From: Nonomuraea maritima
GTDB lineage: Bacteria > Actinomycetota > Actinomycetes > Streptosporangiales > Streptosporangiaceae
Length of the DNA stretch: 64,000 nucleotides
Direction: 5' to 3'
Assembly (NCBI RefSeq): GCF_900100395.1
Contig: NZ_FNFB01000013.1
Span: 1 to 64,000 of the forward strand
Shown here: one piece after another, positions 35,565-42,620 of the stretch
How the letters are laid out: each line of letters begins with the position of its first letter
Numbering within the stretch: the first letter of the stretch is position 1
Translations under genes and position numbers: made by a program
The notes under the pieces: model-generated
Databases searched by the model: none
The model's input: only the letters and a program-made list of their open reading frames with translations
Told to the model about the DNA's origin: nothing

Positions 35565-35897
35565 ATGGAACCCGACCCGCGTTTTACCTTGGCCAACGAA
35601 CGCACCTTCCTCACCTGGCTGAGCACGGCGCTGGCGCTCAGCGCGGGTGGGGTCGCCATGGCGGCGGTGCCGCCCGACGTGTTCGTCCCCTGGATCCGCA
35701 CGACGCTCGCCGTGGTGCTCGTGACCCTGTCGGCGCTGGCGGCGGGCATGGCCTACCCCCGCTGGCGCAACATCCAGCGCGCCCTGCGCAACCAGGCGCC
35801 CCTGCCTCCCCCGGCGCTCGCCGCCGTCTTCGGGTACGGCATCGCGGGCGTGGCCGCGGCGGCCCTCGTCCTCATCGTCGTCTCCGGCCGAGCATGA
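35565..35897 (+). CDS. DUF202 (YidH-type) membrane protein
   Basis: 110 residues from ATG 35565; TAGCGT (35552-35557) is 7 nt upstream. It begins with the DUF202 signature FTLANERTFLTWLSTALALS and has three membrane helices. Function unknown in the family. The stop overlaps the next gene's start (ATGA), and that gene encodes another DUF202 protein, so the two probably form a heteromeric membrane unit. Confidence 0.9.
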   Translation: MEPDPRFTLANERTFLTWLSTALALSAGGVAMAAVPPDVFVPWIRTTLAVVLVTLSALAAGMAYPRWRNIQRALRNQAPLPPPALAAVFGYGIAGVAAAALVLIVVSGRA

Positions 35898-36229
35898 CGG
35901 CCGAGGAAGAGATCTGGGACGAGGGGCTGCAGAGCGAGCGCACCCGCCTGGCCTGGGTGCGCACCGCCGTCGCCCTCTCCACCGGCGGGATCGGCGCGGC
36001 AGGGCTGTCCTTCAGGCACGGCCTCCCGGCCGTCGCCGGCGCCGCTTTCGCACTGGCGGCCCTCTGCGGCGCCGTGCTGCTGATCAGGACGAGGCTGCGC
36101 TTCCGACGCGTGCAGCAGGCCCTGCACGCGGGACGATCACCCGACAACAACCTCGATGCACTATTCGCCTGGTTTGGCACGTTATGTGTAGTTGTGGGCG
36201 CTATCACCTTTGTTCTGAGTAATGACTGA
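35894..36229 (+). CDS. second DUF202 membrane protein
   Basis: 111 residues, ATG overlapping the preceding DUF202 stop by 4 bp. It contains DEGLQSERTRLAWVRTAVAL, the version of the motif typical of the shorter partner, then three hydrophobic segments (AAGLSFRHGLPAVAGAAFAL and others). The DUF202 pair arrangement is common in actinobacteria. The last 50 bp are less GC-rich than the surroundings. Confidence 0.88.
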   Translation: MTAEEEIWDEGLQSERTRLAWVRTAVALSTGGIGAAGLSFRHGLPAVAGAAFALAALCGAVLLIRTRLRFRRVQQALHAGRSPDNNLDALFAWFGTLCVVVGAITFVLSND

Positions 36230-36276
36230 GTGTGCCGACGGGAACGAAACAAGGAGGCGGAGATTCGAATCGGGGG

Positions 36277-36591
36277 GTGAACTCATTGGAAGAGTTCCAC
36301 AGGACGGTGCCTTTCGGCTGCCGGCGCTGCTGGCACGTATGGGAAGAGCACTACATCGTGAGGCGTCTCGACGATCAGCACGGCAACGCGGGGGAGGTCT
36401 GGCTGAAGGGCGAGGTGTGCGTGCCGCCGCCGTTGGCCGGCGCCATCTGTCCCCGGTGCGGCAGCCCGCAGGCCGCCACGTTCCCTGAGGGCTATCTGGC
36501 CCACCATCCGGAGGCGATCCCGCCGGCCGAGCCGGCCACCCCTGACCCGACGCCGCTCATCAGCCCGGTGCCACGCAGGCCCGCATACTGA
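36277..36591 (+). CDS. zinc-ribbon protein, paralogue of the next gene
   Basis: 104 residues from GTG 36277, chosen because it aligns with the start of the neighbouring paralogue; GTG 36232 would add 15 poor residues. FGCRRCWHVWEEHYIVRRL and ICPRCGSPQAATFPEGYLAH supply two CxxC knuckles, a likely structural zinc site. The C-terminal 25 residues are P/T-rich. No enzymatic motif. It follows the DUF202 pair by 47 bp. Confidence 0.75.
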   Translation: MNSLEEFHRTVPFGCRRCWHVWEEHYIVRRLDDQHGNAGEVWLKGEVCVPPPLAGAICPRCGSPQAATFPEGYLAHHPEAIPPAEPATPDPTPLISPVPRRPAY

Positions 36592-36708
36592 CACAGATGG
36601 TGAGCATTTCCTAACTCAGGGTGTCGGAATCCCGTCTTGAACGGCGTACGAGCCCAGACGGACACTCAGGGCGCAGACGGCGGATCCTAGCCTCGGGGGT
36701 GGTCCCCA

Positions 36709-37137
36709 ATGCCGGACGAGTTCGTGACCCATGAGATGTGGCCGTTCGAATGCCTGCGCTGCTTACACGTGTGGGAGGTGCGCTACGTCGTCAAGCACCT
36801 GTCCGACGCGTACGGCAACGAGGCGGACATCTGGCTCAGCGGTGGTGTACCCGCGCCGCCGCCGTGGGCGGGCACCTCCTGCCCCGGCTGCGGCGCGTAC
36901 CACGTCACCTGGTTCCCCAACGGGTATCTGGCGCGTCATCCGGAGCTCGTGTCCGGCCCGGAGCCGGAGCCGGAGCCGGTTCGCGTACCGGCCGTGACGC
37001 GGGTGCCGGCCCGAGCGCCCGCCGCCCGGCGGAGCGCACGGCCCGGCAGGCTGGCGGTCGCACTCGGCGTCCCGCTCGCCCTCTTCGTCGGCTACGAGGT
37101 GTACATCAACCTCGGAGCGGTCCACATGGGCCACTGA
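36709..37137 (+). CDS. zinc-ribbon protein with C-terminal membrane anchor
   Basis: 142 residues from ATG 36709. The N-terminal part repeats the pattern of the upstream gene: FECLRCLHVWEVRYVVKHL and SCPGCGAYHVTWFPNGYLAR (two CxxC). It then adds an E/P and A/R/P linker and a single C-terminal membrane helix (LAVALGVPLALFVGYEVYIN). The pair arose by duplication, with only one copy keeping or gaining the anchor. Function unknown. It ends 4 bp before the convergent Rid gene. Confidence 0.8.
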   Translation: MPDEFVTHEMWPFECLRCLHVWEVRYVVKHLSDAYGNEADIWLSGGVPAPPPWAGTSCPGCGAYHVTWFPNGYLARHPELVSGPEPEPEPVRVPAVTRVPARAPAARRSARPGRLAVALGVPLALFVGYEVYINLGAVHMGH

Positions 37138-37141
37138 ACGC

Positions 37142-37549
37142 TCACGCGGGCACCACGGCCACCGCCTCGACCTCCACCAGGATCTCGGGCGACGCGAGCG
37201 CGCTCACCACGATCAGCGAGTGCGCCGGCCAGTCGCCCTCGGGGAACCAGCGTTCGAACGCCTCGACGCGTCCTGCCCGGCAGCCGGCGAGGTGCTCCTG
37301 GCCCGCGACCATGGTGAAGAGCTTGAGCAGGTGCCGCGGGCTGGTTCCGGCCGACTCGAGCAGCGCGCCGATGTTCTCGTAGATCTGGTGGGTCTGCGTC
37401 TCGGCGTCCGTACCGGCGAAAGCGCCGTCGGGCAGGGTGCCGACCTGGCCGGAGACGTAGAGCAGTCGCGCGCCGGCCGGGGCGGCGGCCAGGTGGCTGT
37501 ACTGGCCCACCGGTGCGCCGACCTCCGCAGGGCTCCAGCGCTGGATCAT
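37142..37549 (-). CDS. Rid family protein (YjgF/YER057c/UK114)
   Basis: 135 residues from ATG 37549, with gaggag 6 nt upstream. Family blocks are LLYVSGQVGTLPDGAF, QTHQIYENIGALLESAG and LVEVEAVAVVP. In true RidA imine deaminases the conserved Arg lies in a PAR(S/T) motif; here the same place reads PAHSLIVV, so His replaces Arg and RidA-type 2-aminoacrylate deaminase activity is doubtful. It probably belongs to another Rid subgroup. Confidence 0.88.
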   Translation of the reverse strand: MIQRWSPAEVGAPVGQYSHLAAAPAGARLLYVSGQVGTLPDGAFAGTDAETQTHQIYENIGALLESAGTSPRHLLKLFTMVAGQEHLAGCRAGRVEAFERWFPEGDWPAHSLIVVSALASPEILVEVEAVAVVPA

Positions 37550-37587
37550 CAAGGCTCCTCTCCACGCCACGTACTGGCGCGCGTGAC

Positions 37588-37615
37588 AGGCCAGGGGCGG
37601 GATCGCCCCTGGCCT
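37588..37615 (-). terminator. intrinsic terminator of the ABC exporter operon
   Basis: Perfect 12-bp stem aggccaggggcg (37588-37599) / cgcccctggcct (37604-37615) with a 4-nt loop, 13 bp beyond the stop of the 618-residue ABC gene and upstream of the Rid gene. Confidence 0.88.
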
Positions 37616-37628
37616 CGAACGCTGAACT

Positions 37629-39485
37629 CTAGCTCTGGCTGAGGCTGTCCAGCCACGCCTGGTGCAGGCCGGCGAACCTGCCGGACGCCGCGATGAGCTG
37701 GGCGGGCGGCCCGTCCTCGACGATGCGTCCGCGATCCATCACCAGCACCCGGTCGGCGATCTCGACGGTCGACAGCCGGTGCGCGATGATCAGCGCGGTG
37801 CGGTCGGCGAGGATCGTGCGCAGCGCGCGCTGCACGAGCCGCTCGCTCGGCACGTCGAGGCTGGAGGTGGCCTCGTCGAGGATCAGCACCGCCGGGTCGG
37901 CGAGGAACGCCCGCGCGAACGCGACGAGCTGCCGCTGCCCCGCCGACATGCGCCCGCCGCGCTTGCCGACCTCGGTGTCGTAGCCGTCGGGCAGCGCGGA
38001 GATGAACTCGTGCGCGCCGATGGCCTTGGCGGCCTCGCGCACCTGGTGGTCGGTGGCGTCGGGGCGGCCGAACCGGATGTTGTCGGCGACCGTACCGCTG
38101 AACAGGAAGTTCTCCTGGGTCACCATGACCACGGCCTGGCGCAGGGTCTGCTCGTCGAGCCCGCGCAGGTCGACGCCGTCGAGCAGTACCCGCCCGTCGG
38201 TCGGGTCGTAGAAGCGGGAGATCAGCTTGGCCAGCGTCGTCTTGCCCGCGCCCGTCGCGCCGACCAGGGCCACGCTCTGCCCGGCAGGGATGGTCAGGTC
38301 GAGCCGCGGCAGGATCGGCATCTCCGCCACGTACGCGAACGTGACGCCGTCGAAGCGCACCTTTCCGCGCGCCCTGCCGCCGGGCAGGGCCTCGGGCTCG
38401 CGCGGCTCGGGCACCCCGGGCTGCTCCTCCAGCACGCCCGACAGCTTCTCCAGCGCCGCACCCGCCGACTGCAGCGTGTTGTAGAACTGGCTGACCTCCT
38501 GCATCGGCTCGTAGAACTGCCGCAGGTAGAGCAGGAACGCGGTGAGCACGCCGATCAGCACCTCACCGTGGATCGCCAGATAGCCGCCGTAGAGCAGCAC
38601 GCCGCCGATCGTCAGGTTGCCGATCAGCTTGACGCCGGTCATGAACGTCGCGCCGATCTGCATGCTGCGCGCGTTGGCGCCCCGGTAGTCGTCGTTGAGC
38701 TGCTCGAAGATCTCCTGGTTGCGCCGCTCGCGGCGGAACGCCTGCACGGCGCGGATGCCGGTCATCGACTCGACGAAGTGCACGATGACCAGCGCCACCG
38801 TCTCGCGCGTACGCCGGTAGACGAGCGTGGACTGCCGCCGGAACCAGCGGGTGAACAGCAGCAGCAGCGGGATCGGCACGAGCGCGACCAGACCGAGGTG
38901 CAGGTCCATGGCCAGCAGCAGCACGGCGGTGCCGAGCATGGTGAGCAGCGCCTTGACCAGGGCGTCGAAGCCCGACTGCACGAGCTCGGCGATGGACTCG
39001 ACGTCGGAGGTGAGCCGCGAGATGACACGACCGGAGGTGTACTTCTCGTGGAAGCTCAGCGACAGCCGCTGGAAGTGGTCGAACACCCGGCGGCGCAGCT
39101 CGAGCAGGATGCTCTGGCCGATGGTGCCCGCCAGGCGCAGGAATGCCTGCCGGGTGAGCGCCTGGGTGACGGCCGCCGCGAGGATCACGCCGACCACGGT
39201 CAGCAGGACGGTCGGGTCGCCGCCCTTCCTGATGGGCGGGATGCCCTCGTCGATGCCGATCGCGACCAGCAGCGGGATCGACAGGGCGGCCGCGTTGGAG
39301 ATCACGATGATCGTGACGAGCAGCGCGATCTTCTTCCGGTACGGCCTGAGCAGGTCGCCGAGCAGCCGCCGCGAGCGTGCCCGCAGCAGGACGGAGACCT
39401 TCTCCGACAGCTCGTCCTGGTCCTCGGACGCGACGCCGCGCCAGGACGACGCGGACGGCTTGGCCTCCTGGGTCGTGGTGGTCAT
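37629..39485 (-). CDS. ABC exporter half-transporter, consensus Walker B partner
   Basis: 618 residues from ATG 39485 (ATGA overlap with the upstream half). An N-terminal cytoplasmic extension of about 45 residues, six membrane helices, then an NBD with GATGAGKTT, Q-loop VTQENFLFSGT, Walker B LILDEATSSLD with catalytic Glu, and H-loop IIAHRLST. Its signature is MSAGQRQLVAFARA instead of LSGGQ. With its partner it forms a heterodimeric multidrug- or peptide-type exporter with one consensus and one degenerate ATP site. Confidence 0.93.
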   Translation of the reverse strand: MTTTTQEAKPSASSWRGVASEDQDELSEKVSVLLRARSRRLLGDLLRPYRKKIALLVTIIVISNAAALSIPLLVAIGIDEGIPPIRKGGDPTVLLTVVGVILAAAVTQALTRQAFLRLAGTIGQSILLELRRRVFDHFQRLSLSFHEKYTSGRVISRLTSDVESIAELVQSGFDALVKALLTMLGTAVLLLAMDLHLGLVALVPIPLLLLFTRWFRRQSTLVYRRTRETVALVIVHFVESMTGIRAVQAFRRERRNQEIFEQLNDDYRGANARSMQIGATFMTGVKLIGNLTIGGVLLYGGYLAIHGEVLIGVLTAFLLYLRQFYEPMQEVSQFYNTLQSAGAALEKLSGVLEEQPGVPEPREPEALPGGRARGKVRFDGVTFAYVAEMPILPRLDLTIPAGQSVALVGATGAGKTTLAKLISRFYDPTDGRVLLDGVDLRGLDEQTLRQAVVMVTQENFLFSGTVADNIRFGRPDATDHQVREAAKAIGAHEFISALPDGYDTEVGKRGGRMSAGQRQLVAFARAFLADPAVLILDEATSSLDVPSERLVQRALRTILADRTALIIAHRLSTVEIADRVLVMDRGRIVEDGPPAQLIAASGRFAGLHQAWLDSLSQS

Positions 39486-41269
39486 CGCAAGGCCCCTTCC
39501 GCCGCGTCGTCGAGGTCGGCGTCCTGGGCCAGCAGCTCGCGGTACTCGGGCACCTTCGCCAGCAGCTCGTCGTGCCGGCCGACGTGGGTGATGGTGCCGC
39601 CGCGCAGCAGCGCGACCTTGTCGGCGAGCAGCACGGTGGAGGCGCGGTGGGCGACGACGATGCCGGTCGCGTCGCGCAGCACGTGCCGCAGCGCCTCCTC
39701 CACGAGGGCCTCGGTCTCGACGTCGAGCGCCGACAGGGTGTCGTCGAGCACCAGGATGCGGGGCTTGCTGAGCACGGCCCTGGCCAGGGCGAGCCGCTGG
39801 CGCTGCCCGCCGGACAGCGACAGGCCCTGCTCGCCGATGCGGGTGTCGAGCCCCCACGGCAGGTCGTACACGAACTGCGCCTGGGCGGTCTCGACCGCGG
39901 CTGCCAGCTCTTCCTCGGTGGCGTCGGCCCGGCCGAGCATGAGGTTCTCGCGCACGCTCATGGAGAACAGCGTCGGCTCCTCGAACGCGGTCGCCACGAT
40001 CGACCGTAACGTGGCCAGGTCGAGGTCGCGGATGTCGTGCCCGTCGATGGTGACCCGGCCGGAGGTGGGGTCGATCAGGCGCGGGACGAGCGCCGTCAAC
40101 GTGGTCTTGCCCGCGCCGGTGGCTCCCACGACGGCGACCGTCTCGCCCGGCCGCACGTCGAGCCAGACGTCGTGCAGCACCGGCTCGTCGGAGTCGGCGA
40201 AGCGGAAGCCGACGCCTTCGAGGCGCAGGTGACCGCGCGGCTCGTCGATCGTGTCGGTGGCGCCGTCCTTGATCGCGGGGACGGTGTCGAGGACCTCCAT
40301 GACGCGGTCGGCGGAGGTCATCGCCTCCTGTGCCATGGCGAGGATGTAACCGAGGCTCGCGATGGGCCAGACGAGCTGCAGCATGAGCGTGGTGAAGGCC
40401 ACCAGCGCGCCCAGGGTCAGCGCGCCCGTGCCGACGGCCAGCGCGCCCAGCAGCAGCACCAGGGCCAGCGTGATGTTGGGGATGATCTCCAGGAAGGAGA
40501 AGAAGCGCGCCGACAGCCGCACCTTGTCCATCGAGGTGCCGTACACCTTGAGCGCGGCGTCGTCGTAGCGGTCGTAGACGTGGTGGCGGCGGCCGAACGC
40601 CTTGATCGTACGGATGCCGATCGCCGACTCCTCGACGAGCGTGGCGAGGTCGCCCTGCTCGTCCTGGACCTGGCGGGAGACCTTGATGTAGCGCTTCTCG
40701 AAGCGCAGCGAGGTCCAGATGATCGGCACGGCGGAGGCCAGCACCAGCAGCCCGAGCGGCCAGTACTTGTTGAGCAGCAGCACGGTGACCGTGATGAGCT
40801 GCAGGATGTTCATGACCAGGAAGAGCATGCCGAAGCCGAGGAAGCGACGGATGGTCGACAGGTCGGTGGTGGCGCGTGACAGCAACTGGCCCGACTGCCA
40901 GTCGCCGTGGAAGCCCATGGGCAGGCGCTGCAGGTGGGCGTAGAGGTCGTTGCGGATGGCCGTCTCGAGGCCGAGGACCGGCTTGACCTGGGCCCAGCGC
41001 CTCAGGAAGATCAGCAGCGCTTCGAGCGCGCCGACGCCGGCCGCGAGGAGCCCGAGAGGCAGCAGCGCGCCGGTGTCGCCGTGGGCGACGGGGCCGTCGA
41101 TGACCCGTTCGATGACGAGCGGGAGCGAGATGGCGGCGCCGATGCCGACGATCGCCATCAGCCAGATGAGGCTCAACCGGAGGACGTACGGGCGGAGGTA
41201 CGACTTCATCCGCCACAGGGAGTTGGAGGACAGCAGGGGACGGCGAGGTATGTGCGTATCGGGAGGCAT
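39482..41269 (-). CDS. ABC exporter half-transporter, degenerate Walker B partner
   Basis: 595 residues from ATG 41269. Six membrane helices (LSLIWLMAIVGIGAAISLPL onward), then an NBD with GATGAGKTT, signature LSGGQRQRLALARA and H-loop VVAHRAST. Walker B reads LVLDDTLSALD: Asp stands where the catalytic Glu should be. That is the hallmark of the non-hydrolysing half in heterodimeric exporters such as BmrC/BmrD or TM287/288. First gene of a two-gene operon; substrate unknown. Confidence 0.93.
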   Translation of the reverse strand: MPPDTHIPRRPLLSSNSLWRMKSYLRPYVLRLSLIWLMAIVGIGAAISLPLVIERVIDGPVAHGDTGALLPLGLLAAGVGALEALLIFLRRWAQVKPVLGLETAIRNDLYAHLQRLPMGFHGDWQSGQLLSRATTDLSTIRRFLGFGMLFLVMNILQLITVTVLLLNKYWPLGLLVLASAVPIIWTSLRFEKRYIKVSRQVQDEQGDLATLVEESAIGIRTIKAFGRRHHVYDRYDDAALKVYGTSMDKVRLSARFFSFLEIIPNITLALVLLLGALAVGTGALTLGALVAFTTLMLQLVWPIASLGYILAMAQEAMTSADRVMEVLDTVPAIKDGATDTIDEPRGHLRLEGVGFRFADSDEPVLHDVWLDVRPGETVAVVGATGAGKTTLTALVPRLIDPTSGRVTIDGHDIRDLDLATLRSIVATAFEEPTLFSMSVRENLMLGRADATEEELAAAVETAQAQFVYDLPWGLDTRIGEQGLSLSGGQRQRLALARAVLSKPRILVLDDTLSALDVETEALVEEALRHVLRDATGIVVAHRASTVLLADKVALLRGGTITHVGRHDELLAKVPEYRELLAQDADLDDAAEGALR

Positions 41270-41439
41270 CCCCACCAGATTAGTACGGCGAAGCAACCGT
41301 TTTTCAGTGGCCTGATGGTGGGTTTCCCGTAGATGACGTGGGGAAATGCGGGATTTGGCCCACTTTCGACAGGCCGTTACCGTCGATGTGATCCACACGA
41401 CCACAGAGGGCATGACCGACTCCCGACCTGAGGGGACAC

Positions 41440-41919
41440 ATGATCGACTCTTTCGAGCTGCCGTATCTGCGCCGCTGCGTCGAGCTGGCCGCGCGGGCGC
41501 TCGATCTGGGCGACGAGCCGTTCGGCTCGGTGCTGGTCGCGGGCGACGGCACCGAGCTCGCCGAGGACCACAACAGGGTGGCCTCCGGCGACCGCACGCG
41601 GCACCCGGAGTTCGCGCTCGCCCGCTGGGCGGCCGGGCACCTGTCGCCCGAGGAACGGGCCGCGGCCACCGTCTACACCTCAGGCGAGCACTGCCCGATG
41701 TGCGCCGCCGCGCATGCCTGGGTGGGGCTGGGCCGGATCGTGTACGCCGCCTCCTCCGCCCAGCTGAGCGGGTGGCTGGCCGAGTTCGGCGTGCCCGCGC
41801 CGCCCGTACGGCCGCTGCCCGTGCACGAGGTGGCGCCGGGGGTGATCGTGGAGGGGCCGGCGCCGGAACTCACCGCGGAGATCCGCGAACTGCACCGCCG
41901 GCACCACCGAGCCGCCTGA
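41440..41919 (+). CDS. nucleoside deaminase (CMP/dCMP deaminase superfamily)
   Basis: 159 residues from ATG 41440, with gagggg upstream. The zinc site is HPE (His55, Glu57; the family norm is HAE) plus SGEHCPMCAAAH (Cys85, Cys88; the norm is EPCPMC). It resembles the guanine deaminase/TadA-like cytoplasmic enzymes but is not TadA, because the tRNA-binding residues are not evident. It probably deaminates a free base or nucleoside. A terminator shared with the convergent small ORF follows. Confidence 0.85.
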   Translation: MIDSFELPYLRRCVELAARALDLGDEPFGSVLVAGDGTELAEDHNRVASGDRTRHPEFALARWAAGHLSPEERAAATVYTSGEHCPMCAAAHAWVGLGRIVYAASSAQLSGWLAEFGVPAPPVRPLPVHEVAPGVIVEGPAPELTAEIRELHRRHHRAA

Positions 41920-41962
41920 GCGCCGCCTCGTGCACCGCCTGGGCGCCGCCTGAGCACGGCAA

Positions 41963-41994
41963 GGCCCCGCCCGGACGCTCGTCCCGGCGGGGCC
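41963..41994. terminator. terminator between the deaminase and the small Cys-rich ORF
   Basis: Outer stem ggccccgcc (41963-41971) / ggcggggcc (41986-41994) with inner pairing ggac / gtcc around gctc. It lies 43 bp after the deaminase stop and 12 bp after the minus-strand small ORF stop. Confidence 0.82.
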
Positions 41995-42006
41995 GGCCTT
42001 ACCACT

Positions 42007-42105
42007 TCAGCGCACGTTCTGCGACGTCAGGTACGACTGCCACCACGGCGGCTTGGCGGTGGAAAGGGGATCTGAGCAGTTACACGAGCCACACCCCGCG
42101 AACAT
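42007..42105 (-). CDS. 32-residue cysteine-rich peptide
   Basis: ATG 42105 with gaggagg (42116-42110) 4 nt upstream; TGA at 42009-42007. The peptide begins MFAGCGSCNCSDPL, giving a CxxCxC cluster, and ends WWQSYLTSQNVR. Three Cys in the first ten residues suggest metal, Fe-S or thiol chemistry, or a modified peptide. It has its own promoter-like boxes, a structured 5' leader and a terminator, so it looks like a complete minimal gene. I do not recognise the family; a regulatory RNA that happens to hold an ORF is the alternative. Confidence 0.6.
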   Translation of the reverse strand: MFAGCGSCNCSDPLSTAKPPWWQSYLTSQNVR

Positions 42106-42116
42106 GGGTCCTCCTC

Positions 42117-42220
42117 GACTGGGGACGGGTCGAACCCGTCGCTACCTGCCACTCAGTCTGACCGCCAGGGCGTGGCCCGGATAGCCGCCTCAGATCTACA
42201 GCACCGTGGCGAAACCGCAA
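42117..42220 (-). promoter_or_regulatory. promoter and structured leader of the small Cys-rich ORF
   Basis: TTGCGG (42220-42215), 16-bp spacer, TAGATC (42198-42193). The leader then folds: an outer helix GACTG (42158-42154) / CAGTC (42121-42117) encloses the perfect hairpin gacgggt-tcg-acccgtc (42140-42124). The ribosome site begins at the base directly after the outer helix. Confidence 0.55.
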
Positions 42221-42352
42221 CGTGGTCACCGGACGGCCGAACTCACGCTGAGGCTAAAGGACCGTCATCTTCGCGGAGAGCTTTGACCGGCCGTACGCCC
42301 GGAGCCCTGGCGGAGGGGATGACCTCGCAGGACGCGTCCTAAGCTGTGATTC

Positions 42353-42610
42353 ATGGCTACATGTGAGCATCTTTCCCGACCCGGCGACGTCGACGCGCTG
42401 ACGCCGGACGGCTGCGAGGAGTGCCTGGCCTCCGGCGGCCGGTGGGTGCACCTGCGGCGCTGCCTCGAATGCGGGCACGTCGGGTGCTGCGACTCCTCGC
42501 CCGGCAAGCACGCCACCCAGCACTTCCACTCCAGCGGCCACCCGGTGATCCAGTCGTACGAACCCGGCGAGGAATGGCGCTGGTGCTTCGTGGACAACCA
42601 GATGGCCTGA
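42353..42610 (+). CDS. UBP-type zinc finger protein
   Basis: 85 residues from ATG 42353; TAAGCT (42340-42345) is 7 nt upstream. The whole protein is one ZnF-UBP domain: CEHL, GCEECLASGGRWVHLRRCLE, CGHVGCCDSSPGKHATQHFH and GHPVIQSYEPGEEWRWCFVD, with Cys/His positions for zinc sites. In eukaryotes the domain binds ubiquitin C-termini; bacterial stand-alone copies have no defined ligand. Often next to cation/proton antiporter genes, as here (convergent, 10 bp). Confidence 0.92.
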   Translation: MATCEHLSRPGDVDALTPDGCEECLASGGRWVHLRRCLECGHVGCCDSSPGKHATQHFHSSGHPVIQSYEPGEEWRWCFVDNQMA

Positions 42611-42620
42611 CGCGCCGCCG

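Noticed and set aside
42117..42160. tRNA T-arm-like sequence (gggttcgaccc on the minus strand)
   Set aside because: No matching acceptor, D-arm or anticodon arm at the required distances; it fits better as a hairpin in the small ORF leader.
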